Shown: piece by piece, positions 37,501-49,500 of the stretch
Position numbering within the stretch: the stretch's first letter is position 1
Layout of the letters: each line of letters opens with the position of its first letter
NCBI GenBank assembly: GCA_038373885.1
Contig: JAWZYV010012260.1
Location: 124,001-188,000, forward strand
Source of the DNA: Cheiracanthium punctorium
Lineage: Eukaryota; Arthropoda; Arachnida; Araneae; Cheiracanthiidae
Length of the DNA: 64,000 bases
Direction of reading: 5' to 3'
Program-made: the position numbers and the translations under genes
The notes under the pieces: model-generated
What the model was told of the DNA's origin: nothing
Database searches by the model: none
The model's input: only the letters and a program-made list of their open reading frames with translations

Positions 37501-40500
37501 CGCCAAAATTGCCTTTTGATAATTTTCTTTCGTAGCCGGGTAGCCCTCAATAAATTCCCGAGCTTTTCTTCCTGGTTGCATGGCTTGATATAAATAATGG
37601 AATTTATCCACTTCACTCAGTTCATCGTTATCATGAATTTGTTTGAATTGAGCCCAGAATGGGAGATAATTTATCAATTGGCCATCGAATCTTTTTAGTT
37701 CTATTTCGGAGAGTCTATAGCTCGATCTATTCGAAACGGTACCCGCTACAGAATTAGTTCTGTTAGAATTCTCTAACTTACTATCCGCTAGTCTTTTCAT
37801 AGTTATAAACAAGTCGGAATATTCTTCCGCGCTCTCATACTCTTTCGAAATTTCCTCGTCTGTTACATCTTTTTCGTCCAGAAGTGCATCAAGAATCTTG
37901 CTATCTAAATTGGATAGCTCTTCCTTTAAATTTACCAATTTAGTGAGTTTGTCGCTCAGAGCGCCTTTATCCACAAATTCATTAGCAAGCTCTTCTTTCA
38001 GAGCATTTGTGGTTTTGGTGAAATTGCTTATCACCGGCGCTCGTAATTTTACTAATTTTTCCATTACTAAAAATTTCCAAAACACTAACAAAATCCTGGC
38101 TGGCTCGCCACTTTACTATGTAAAAAAAACACAGTAAGAGATCTCCGGTTAAGCCGGACACCGTCCGGGGCGGAGAGGGTAAAAATTATCAATAATTCTT
38201 TGAATTAATTAAAAGAGGTCACTTACCTCTTTCTCTCGAATTGCGGTGGGAGGAGTGCTCTGGGTCGTCCTGTAAGAATGGGTGAAGGAAAGCCGGGTCG
38301 CCATTTGTCTTGGCTAACTAAAATTTTATTTACACGACTTATGTACACTGTTTAAAAATATATACAAAACATTTTATCTTGAAAATAATTTTGAGGCACC
38401 GCCTTTCTAAAAATGCAGTTTGCGGGCTCAACATAGACCTCTCGGTCCGAACTCAGGATGCTCTCTGAAGAGTTTTCCCCAGCCCCAAAGGATGGGGGCG
38501 AAAAGGGACAATCATAGTACCCCTAACTCTATCTGGTGTAGGCATGACCTTGGTTTTCATAAGAAAGGCTACAGTAAAGTCGCACCAAACCGTTACATGC
38601 GAAGAGTGTAATGGAATTTGTTGGCATTGATGTGGGTTTGACGCAGCCCAAATACGGGAGTTGTGCGTGTTAACCGCACCTTCCATATGAAAGTGGGCTT
38701 CGTCGGTCCAGAAAATTTTCCGTGACCATTCATCTTGGAGCTCAACTCGCACAAGAATTCGCAACGCAAAAGTTTGTCAACGATCCAGATCAGCTGTGTA
38801 GCGACAGTTTATAGGGTTAAGACCTTTTGCATAATCTTATGAACCGTGGAACGAGGTTGGTCAACCGATATTGCAATACGTCGAATACTAGGGTCGCCGA
38901 TGGTTTGCGATATCCTGTCTTTCTCCACTTGCGTCGCTACATATAAATACGGCTATGCAGAATTATAATTTTTCATATTTATGTAGCGATATGTGTTTTT
39001 CAAAAACTAATTAAATATTCCCAAACCCAAAATAGGAAATTTCGCTTATACTGGAATACCTTTTTTGTGAGGGTGTATGTACATATATATATATAGATAT
39101 ATATATATGATAACCATATAGTTTTTCTTGAAACTTCTCACTTCAATATATCTCTTTCACCGATTTCCATTTTCCTTTCAAGATCCACATATTTGAAATT
39201 CACGGGAACGACAGCCTCGATCTGCACATACTCTCAACTGTGATAAAACGTAAGTATTTTTCATTTGTTTTTATCTAATTTCTAGAGATATTCTTTGCTG
39301 TTTTGTGTATCAAGTGAAAAGAAAAGTTGAGTGACATGTTTCTTCATTTTTACAGATAAAAAAGGTGCCACACTTCGAGATCAGTTGCTGTTAGCTGTAA
39401 ATTGGAACCGTCCAGATGCTGCCAAAAAACTCTTCCCAGATTGCGGATCTTGGCCCTTGGAAATTATAGAAGAAGCCATGACATCTGCTTTGATAACCAA
39501 CAAACCAGCCTTTGTTAGATTACTTTTAAAGCGTGGAATAGTTATGAGGGATTATCTTACGGTTGGATTGCTGCGAACGCTATATAATGAATGCGTGAGA
39601 TTATTATTATTATTTTAATTGAAATTCATTTTGATTTTCAAACTGATTTATTTTCTTAATTTTTAAACCGCGGTAAACATGCTTTGTTAATTTAAGGCAT
39701 TTATTAAATCGGAGAATGTTTTTGACAGCTCTCATCTCTATTAGCTTTGTTGATGGATAACAAAGTAGTTTGTTTAATTGCTTCTGAAACGTGAAATGTT
39801 TTAATGTATGTTTTCAAACGGTAGGATTATTGCTAATGCTGTGTAGTGAATTCCTGATAAAAAAAATCTTAATTGATACTCATTTTCATTTTAAAACTGA
39901 GTTTAATTTTCTTCATTAATCTAAATTAAGCATGCAGTGTTGAAGTAAAATATTTACTGCAGAGCAGAATCATTTTAACATCTCTATCATCTAAATCAGT
40001 TCTGTTACTTTTTTTATATATAAATTATGCGACGCTTTACAAAGAACTGTATTCTTTAGTAAAATAGTATTGTTAATTTAACGTAAACAAGATTTCACTT
40101 TCTATATTATGTGGTAATTAAAACCTCATTTCAGCGTTACGAACTTGATATTTTATATATTCTCTGAATTTAACTATCATTTAGTTAAAATTAGTTATCC
40201 TTATATTAGTTATCTTTATTGTATTGTGAGCAGAATACATATAGGAAAGTCTCTTTATCGCAAACGTCTTTAATTCCTTACCTTATTATTGCTGTGAAAG
40301 CAAGATATACAATCAAAAGAAACTTTTTAAAATGAATAAACAGAATGAATGATCCAAGAGAGATTTTGCATTAATTTGACAAGTGGGCTATTTTTTACAT
40401 TTTTCTCCATATAGTACAAATAGTATAAAAATGTAATTAGATTAGAAGAAAACTTATATAAATTATATATTTTTTTAAAATTGTCTCAAAACAAGCTTAT

Positions 40501-43500
40501 TTGAAAATGTATAACCTAAATTTATATTTAATGTCCCTTCAGAAAATCCTTTCCATCAATATGGATATAAAATTAAATCTTATAATTTCTTATGCACATG
40601 TAAAAGATTTTTTTAACACCACAAAATTCAAATACTTACCATACCTTGAAGCTCCCATCAGAAATCCCCCTCCCAAAGAAAATGAATATATTCTTTCTAC
40701 AGATGCCTTCAGAGACATTTATGTGCAGTGTTGGCGTGCTGCTTTGACGATGGCGCGATTTTGCTGCACGTATAGGGCTCAACATGTTAATACAAAAAAA
40801 AATATTTCATTTCAATATACACTCAGATTACAAAAATTGCGTTATTCCCATTTACTTGTTTATTAAATTTCATGATTTTGATAATTCGACTTTTTGATAG
40901 TTTGAGGCAAGCCCGGTCTCGTTCACCTCGAATTATCTAGACTCTACTGCATTGTTATTAGTATTGTTATTAGACTGTTTGACTTTTGCAACTTTTAACT
41001 TTTTCATAACTTTTTTTGGTGTCAATAAAAAAAACTAATTAAATTAATTGTGTAGCTTTAAAATTTATTCATCTTGGAACTTCCGTAAAAATCTGTTTTT
41101 TCCGCAAGCCTTAACCCTTTTTCACCGACTTGTCACGCATACGTATGAGCTGAGCATGAAATGCATTGATTTCCTGACCAGCACGCTGGCGTCCCACAGC
41201 GTTTTCTCGTTCATCTCCGCCCGTTACTCATTTTTTTTTTCAATGTTCTGGACCGTTATAAAAAAAAATAAAAAAATAAGTGACATATTTAACTTTCAAA
41301 TGTATAATGTTAAATCGTAAGCACGCGTTTGCGCTTTAAGGCTACAAATGAAAACATACTCATCATATTGCCTTCAGCTTTTAACTTGTGAGTTCCATGT
41401 ATTACAAAAACACTGAAGAACGCTGGTGTCAGATACAATTAAAATTAAAAATTTTATGAAAAACACACAGGACAGTAAAAAAGGCATACGCACATTACAA
41501 AAGATATAAAAGACCAGTCCCCCAGCTGGAGCAAGGTCTCTGCAAACGACTGTTTTGAGTTCTGTATGTTTTATACTAAGTTTTTAATTCTGCTTTGCAC
41601 TTATTTTTTCTTTTTCAAACTGTCAATTGTTATTTATCCCCTTTAAAAGAATTTTTAAAAAATTATTCGTTTAATTTGAAACTTCTCAAACTAAATTATT
41701 AAAAGTTTATGGCAATGTATGTTTTAAATAATCTTTCTGGTCAACTATGATAAGCTATTAAGAAGCACACAGTGGAATAAATAAATAGTTTAATTCGTTT
41801 TACACACTTAATGCAGGACTGCAGCTGCATGATTTTGCACCCTTCACAATTGTGGAGATTGCGATTATATTCGTGTTAAGGTTACGAATTAAATGTTTTT
41901 CCATAACTTCCTCCTCATCCATCTCTTACCAAAAAATTCCTTATGCAATTTATCAAGCAGTAAGAAGTTAATACTAAGGCATAAGAATTATTAAAAAATC
42001 AAATCATGGTAAAGTGTAATAGATTATTGTACCTGAAATAAAAAGATTTGGCAAATAAACTGATGTTATAATGTGAATTATTTTTTTTTCTTTTTAAATT
42101 TGATGCATTATTTAAGAATGTCATTTCAGTGACACACTAACTACTGCGCCCCTGGTGGGTTCCCAATCTGGCCACCTTGTGTTTACGGTCCTGGTGTTAT
42201 GAATATCAGAAATAATTTGTGAATATAAAAGTTAAAATATATTTGATTCTCTTTTCTTCTTTTATAGATAAGTGAAAACGAAGCTGCATTAGTGGTTTTG
42301 AAAGACTTAACACATAAAGACAGGTATTTCAACCTACGAGACATATCGCATTTCTTGGGATTTCTGATGAGGAAGCATAGACACGAAATTTATATGAGAG
42401 ATATAACTTGTAAAAGAGGGATTGAGCCAACAGGTATTTCTGCCGAGCATTTTGAACAACCATTTAGAGAACTTTTTATATGGGCTATAATAACTTTGAG
42501 GTAATTTTTCAAACACAACTATTTTTATTTCAGAAAAAAAAAGTTCTGTTTTATTTATATCTGCTTACAGAAAAACCAGCATACACTCAAAATCCAAAAG
42601 AGTGAAATAGTAACCAAAGCATACAACCTTTAGAGGTGTGGCAATATTCAATAAATGAGAGTGTAAAAAGTGACATTTTCAACCAAAATATTATGAAAAG
42701 CCATTAACAAAGCTTAAATTTTCAACTTCTTACTCTACTGAAAATTGAATACTTATTATTAAGAGGTTAGATGCTTTGGTTGTCATGTCGTTTTTTGAGT
42801 GACTAGTAGTAATGTTAAAATTTCAGAAATCGATATTTTTACCATCTTATATCGCGGTTTTACGATTAATCAATGTATTTCAAATTCAATTTCAAAAGCA
42901 TAGCTCCCTGATCCTTTTCAATTTTTTGCATAATTTTTCGTTTCAAAATTTAAGACGCAGGAAGCTGGAACAGCTTTAAATCTACACCAATTAAATTAAA
43001 CACATAAAAATAATAATAATGACCCTTGACAAACTGTAAGAATCAGTTTTATTCACATTAAACCTATATATCTCTTTGAACTTTTAAAAAAATCTAAAGC
43101 ACAAAAATTGCTTTGCAAAATAGACCAAGCTCAAAAATATTACAAAATACTGAAGCTCTTTTTTCTGAATATTTTATAGCCCTTACAAGTTTGACCATTT
43201 ATAAAAGAGCACAATGCAGCTTGTAGAGTGACATTCTAAAGTCCATTGAATTCTTTTATAAAAAGCTGTTCACAAGTTGTATTATTTCTTAAAAGAACGG
43301 CTTCATTAAGTCATGAATTTACAGAGGGGTATCAAAATGTATCCCTCCAAGACTTTTACACATGACTTAAATTTCATTACACGCTTAAATCTATTGAGTA
43401 AAATAATAATCAAACGGAGTATATTTTTACGCAATTTTTGACTTCAAACAGCCATTCTCCCGATTGAGTAAAATTTGCTCCATTAATCGACAAAAATCAA

Positions 43501-46500
43501 TGGAGCGAAAAATTCTCAATTTTTGAGCATTATACAGCAGCTCCATTTAGGCTAAATAATAATCAAAAATTAGGAGTATCTGTCCGTTTTTGATCAATAT
43601 AAATGTACTCAATTATGATTATTATTTAAGCTATAGAATGAGCGTTTTTACGAAATAAGCCCTTTTTTAATTAATATATCTGTACTCAATTAAGATTATT
43701 ATTTTAAGCTATAAAAAGGGTGTTTTATTAAAATTTGCTGTTTTTGATTAATATATTGAATTATTCGTTTTCTTCATTTTTTATTATCAGAGCTGTAATC
43801 TATGATTATAAGCCCGAGAAAATAAATTTTAAATCAAGGCAAATACATTACATATATCTTAATACACTATAAAAAAGTATTTTTTTAATAAATAGAATAT
43901 AATTTAACTATAGTCTCTAGTTATAAAACGAATTCACAGTACAGTCAGAATACAGAAATGCAATCATGGTTAAGCCAGCTGTGAGATTTAATTAAAGCAG
44001 CAACCAAATTTATTTACATGAAAAAGGTAAAATACTACTTACTCACTTTGAGTGGAGCTATCCTAACTTCATTTGTTTTACAACAGCTTTTTTTATCCAA
44101 TCGTAAGAAACTATGTCATAAAGCGAAATCTTTACCTAAAGCATCTCCTCCATATCTAGGCTGAATTTATTTTACAACTCTGAATATGAAAAAGATGCAT
44201 TTGGTATTCGGATATAAAACCAATTATCACAAGCGAATACACACACAACTAAGCCGTGAGCCACGTTTGTGACTATGAACCGTTATCCGTTGAAGAGCGT
44301 TGGTCAGGTGAAAGTAATAGGATATGGGTCGTCGGGAGAAAGACAGACAGAATACTCAAACAGACAAAAATATTGTGAAAATTGAGCTAAGTAGAATCTA
44401 GCGAATCGAGAGGATTGAGGCGAATTGAGGAGATAACAAATTATCGTCTTTAATGAGTATTTTTTAGCGTAAAAGGATTTAAATCAGCCGATAAGAAATT
44501 TAATCAATAAAGGAGTGTTAGTTTTAATCAATAGATTTAAGCGTGCAGTTTATACACTATCGTATTTCATGTCCCCCATGCCCATCGAAACAAAATTTCT
44601 GGCTTCGTCCGTGGATGAATACAGTAAGAATGGTGAGGGGAGCATTCAAAGATTCAAGTCTTCAATTCAGGAAGTTAATTTAAATTACAATCAAAAATTT
44701 GTACGAATAGAAATATAGAAACAAAAACTAGTTAATAAAAATGTGATAAAAATATTGTTTTAAATTTCAAAAAAATATTTTTTGAAGTGCAAGTGTATAA
44801 TTTGTTTTTGTTATGGTCAGTTGAAGTATACTTTTGTCTAAGGTTTAAAATGGAATAAAAATCCTGTCCTCATAAAATCCAGTAATTTTGATTTCTTCCA
44901 TTTGTAAGTTAGTTTTTAAATGAGCTAAAACGGAAACATTCCGTTGCTTGTAGAAATTTCCGATTTCAACAATCCTCATACTCACTTCACCAAATATGGA
45001 ATTAACCCATTTATGCCTAGCGTCCCTTTTTTGGGACGGCATTTTCGCTATGAGTAGAAAACGTTATTTATTTTTCCTACCCTTTATTCATGAGCATCGA
45101 GCCTCCACTCTACAAAATATTTTAACATGACCCAGTAGGATGTTGATATTTCGATTTTTATGCATAATGATTTTAAAAGAAATCATCCCTTGTTCAAGAA
45201 GTGGACGTCAGAAATTGATCTATTATTTCTGTTATCAGTAAAAATCGAAGAAAGTCGCAAAAATATCCAGGCACAAATGGGTTAAGGAACCAAGATGTTC
45301 ATCCTGAGTCCCGTCACGAGTGCATTTTCGACTTAGGTGCTTGCTGCGCATTATATCAGATTGAAGCATTATGATATTAAGATATTAAGCGTTATTATTA
45401 TTGGTGTATTATAAGCCCTGCACCAGAAGTCTATGCGTTTAATCTTTAGTTTATGGTACTAACTGGAATAATCCAATGACACTGCATATAAAACAGAATT
45501 GTCGACCAATGAAAATCTTTTAAAACTTTCTTTTAATTCCATAAATTCACTATAATTTGTGGAATTAAAAGGAAGTTTGTAACATATTCATTATGCGTGT
45601 CCGCTAACCCGGCCATTAGAAAGAAAAAAAAAACATTTATTAAGCGCCTGTATACAAAAGCATTTATGAGCAATCAGTCTATCACCTAAAGACTGTCTCT
45701 GAAAATAAAATAAAATTTTCTATCATTAATCATGGCTAAATGTATTTACAAAAGGTTAATAGACTTTTAGCGAAATAAATTTCTCTTTGATAAGATTTTT
45801 GCAGTTTACATTCGTTTCATGAAATATTCACGGTAGTATTTTTCTTATGAATAGAACAGAGCTGGCTTTATTTTTTTGGAGCGAAACGCAAAGACCCTTA
45901 CAAATGTCAGTCGTCGCTACTGCACTGTATTGGAGATTGAACATGTCATACGAAAATGAAGAAAAATCCGTTTATGTAGACAAAAAGAAGGTGATTATGA
46001 TACATTTCTCCATCTTGTGGCATGACAATGGTTAAGTTGGAAATTACTTTACAAGAAAAGAAAAGTTAACATATGTCAAAACGTATATTAACAATACATT
46101 CATACATTTCAGCCAAAAAGTTTTTTATGCGTGTGTTTTGCAGATTGCATGATCATAAAGCAAATAGTAAAATATTTTAAGTTCTTGAGGCTGTTTCACA
46201 GGCATTCTGACGTAAAATTCTAATGCAAGGTGAATGGCTAAGTTTTAAAGTTTGCACATTTACATTTAAATATTGAAAAATGAATTTTTTAAGGAAATTT
46301 AAACAGTTTACATTTAACATATTAGTAAAATAAATAGTTGAATTCGAGAACCTTAACTACTAATCTGTAATAGTTTCTTTCTAAGAGTCTCAAGAATAAC
46401 AAAGGTGTTTCCATTTTCTACATTTCTACATTTTCTACATGAGGAAAGGGAAATCTGCTCCTGTCTGAATTTCCACTGATAGTTATATCAGAATATTCTG

Positions 46501-49500
46501 TAGAACAAAACTTTTTCAAACCTTTCATGCAATAAATTTCTAAAGAACTGGAACAGTTGGGGAGGAGGGAGCATTTGTACATCTTAAAATTATAAAACTT
46601 AACATGTATAAAAGATAATCAGAGGAATTATTTTTGATGTCTCTTTTTACTTCCTACTAAATGTATTATAAAGAGCATTTATAAATGTTTCTTTTCAATT
46701 TACCTTTACTTTCTAAGAAAATGCTGTCATTGATCCTCTCTCCTTTTACTTGAATGAGAGTTGAAATTGCTTTTCCATTGTCAGTCACAGATAAGCAATT
46801 AAAAGATATAGTACAGTCCTCGCGACAAATAATCTCACATTCGTTGTTTTAACTAAGCGGGGGATTTTTATATTTAACTAGCATTCAAAAAGTGGATTTA
46901 TAAGGGCCCGTGAAATAATTATAATTGAAAGTCGTTTAAGTATAATTGTTTAATTGTTCAAATTTCCAGAGGCAATAGTGACTAATGCGTTCAATTTCAT
47001 GTAAGCCATAAATTAATTCTGAATAATTCCGTTTTAGTCAATATTAACATACTGTAAGCAAATACACTCTATAACAAATAAATCGACGCACTAAGAAGGA
47101 GGTGTCCGATTGAGACGAAAATGGGTGGATAGGAAGACAATGTACAGAATAGTAAATGATTAAAATTTCAGAACAATTGAATAATTTATTTCAGAGTTAC
47201 AGTAACAAGTTCAATAAGGTGTTGACCCGCCGCTAGCCTGGATACAAGCTGCCACACGGCGTGGAATAGACCGATAAAGCTCCCGGATGGCCTCCTGCGG
47301 TATTTCCTGCCAAATTCGCTCCAATTGTAGAACGAGGTCATCAACAGTCCGTGCTAGATGCAATCGCCTTCCCATCATATCCCACACATGCTCGATGGAG
47401 AGAGATCTGGCGATCTGGCAGGCCAAGGAAGAGTTTGACAAGCTTGCAGACAGTTTAGAGCAGCACGAGCCGTATGTGGTCTGGCATTGTCCTGCTGAAA
47501 AACCAGCCCAGGGCACTGCAAAAGGAACGGTAGGAAAACAGGTCGTAGGATGTCGTCCACGTACGGCTGTGCAGTAAGTGTACCTCTAATGACGACCAAA
47601 GGAGTCCGGCTGTCAAAGGAAATGGCACCCCAGACCATAATGCCTTGTTGAGGGCCGGTGTGGCGTGCAATAGTGAAAGCAGGATCCCCCCTCTGCCCTG
47701 TGGGTCTCCAAACACGTCTTCGATGATCGTCAAGACACAGTTGGAAGCGGGATTCGTCGTTAAAGGCTATACGTCCCCAAGATGCCCCAAGGTGCCCCAA
47801 GATGCCCCAAGATACCCCAAAGATGCAGACTCAGTCTGCATCTTTCCAACCGGATCGAGCCCTGCACCACTGTAATCTGGCTCGTCAGTGTGCAGGCGTG
47901 AGTGGCAGGTGGCGTAACGGTCGGCGCGAGCGTAGATTTCGCTCTCTCAACCGTCTGTGAATGGTCATGATGGACACTGGTGTTTGGGTTGAACGTCTGA
48001 TGGTTAATAGAGATGAAGAAGGCGCTGTGACAGCTGATCGGACCATCACTCTGTCCTCACGATCTGTTGTAGCCCTAGGTCGACCGCTACCATCCTGACG
48101 CTGCACTCTGCCATTTTCCACCCATCCTTGCCAGCATCTTCGAATCGTCGCATCGCTTCGACTCAAATGACGAGCGTATGAGGGAGTTGTCGGAGGTGGA
48201 TTAAGAGAACATCCTCTCGGCCGTTTACGTAACGTATAGTGTAATTAATATATCCATGAAGTACGCTGAGGACTTTGAAAACAGGAAGACGACTCGAATT
48301 CAGAAAAGCTACGTTTATTGAAGGTAACAGCAAAAACAGTCTTGACGTAAGCAACTTCAATTATGTACAGTACATTGTTTCATAAAATAACACCAGGAAT
48401 ATATCTAATTGTTCCGGCCACACGGCATGCCGGAGTTCCATAAAAAAACGAACACAACCTCCTCTGACGGAGAGCAATCGAGAAGTGTACTAAAATCTTC
48501 CTACAAAACTGCCAGCTCTTTACAGGTTGGCGAGTAAAATATGAGCACTCATAAGCCACTGCCCCACGTGACAACCACCGTCCGGTAGGCGTAAACAATA
48601 TAAAAATTTGAAACAAACGGATTAAATGATTAACGCCAAGACAGAAGTGCCAGAATTTGGCGAATGCCAATACATAAGGCTACAACCCCGTGAGAAAAGC
48701 AAAGGGGGCGACCGGGAGGCACCAAGAATTTACACAGCATGTGCTAAAGCGAAATTAATTTAGAAGGTAAACCCCGAAAAATCCCAGACATAGCGTCGCG
48801 CAAAAGGAAAGAGCATTTTATCGAGCCGAAAAACAAAGTGAAGAGAGATTAATATGGAATACAAAATTTTGATTTAGAAAGACGAAACATAGGAACATTA
48901 TTTTAAGACGCGAAAAATATGTGAACTTCGTCACAGAGCGATTCTCCGATTAGTCCACCGGCCTCTTTCAATCCAATGATACGACCTCTGTCAAACTCTG
49001 GACGCGTGCAGTTGGTCGTAATGAGCACGAATCCTGCAGCGAGGCATTTTTTAAGTTGTTGAAAGGTCATCTGAATCGCAATCAAACCGAAAGTTTTAAC
49101 AACCGTTGAAGAACTGCTCCTTATATACGTCTGCTGGATGCGCAGTTCCGATGTGCTAGAGATCAAACTATTGATTCATGGGACACCAAATTTGAATCAT
49201 TTGCATATCTATTCAAAACATTCATGCATACGAAATTTCAAAGCAATGGGATGATTGCTTCTTGGTGCGTCGATTTTTTTGTTATAGAGTGTATATGTCA
49301 TACATTATAACACAATATGTATTATAAACGCAATGTGTTATGCCTTTACAATGTTACAATTTGCTACAATGTGTGAAAAGGTAATGTCTTATACAGGCAA
49401 TATGTGATGAAGTGACCATAATAGTCACACTTTATAATATATTGCCTGTCATAGGCAATATGTTATCAAGAGTAAAATCTCAACTTTTCACAGCAGCGAT

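Larger units (their letters stand above)
32143..38569 (-). mobile_element. BEL/Pao LTR retrotransposon, complete but disabled
   Basis: Two 446-bp LTRs (32148-32593 and 38119-38564) enclose 5.5 kb of minus-strand gag-pol. The 5-base target duplication AAGGC (32143-32147, 38565-38569) is exact and lies inside a mariner-like gene. The primer binding site TGGCGAGCCAGCCAGGAT (38110 down to 38093) follows the 5' LTR, and a purine-rich tract GGTGGGAGGA precedes the 3' LTR. I count about 10 differences between the LTRs, roughly 2%, so insertion is fairly recent. The coding region nevertheless has an in-frame TGA (37138-37140), frameshifts near 36050-35950 and near 33400, and altered active-site residues. 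Confidence 0.97.
47065..49291 (-). mobile_element. Tcb1-like Tc1 transposon, interrupted
   Basis: Inverted ends CACTCTATAACAAATAAATC and (minus strand) CACTCTATAACAAAAAAATC continuing to CGACGCAC, with TA on both sides (47063-47064, 49292-49293). Removing the 759-base insert at 48177-48935 and its duplicated target leaves about 1.46 kb, a usual Tc1 size. The transposase is on the minus strand: EFDRGRIIGLKEAG (near 49000), then after the insert RSDATIRRCWQGWVENG and RRLRERNLRSRRPLRHLPLT (two HTH domains), FNDESRFQLCLDDHRRRVW (Asp 1), GLVFQQDNARPHTARAAL (Asp 2), and, after a frameshift near 47400, EHVWDMMGRRLHLA (Glu). DD34E is complete but spread over broken frames. Confidence 0.95.

Noticed and set aside
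33382..38091. Endogenous retrovirus with envelope gene
   Set aside because: No envelope frame follows the integrase; gag, protease and integrase features are BEL/Pao type, so it is an LTR retrotransposon.
40501..40866. A 121-codon ORF with an acceptor-like TTTCTACAG inside, a candidate extra TRPM exon
   Set aside because: Exons 10 and 11 already join in phase and align continuously; the candidate frame hits a stop or lacks a donor, and the peptide does not resemble TRPM.
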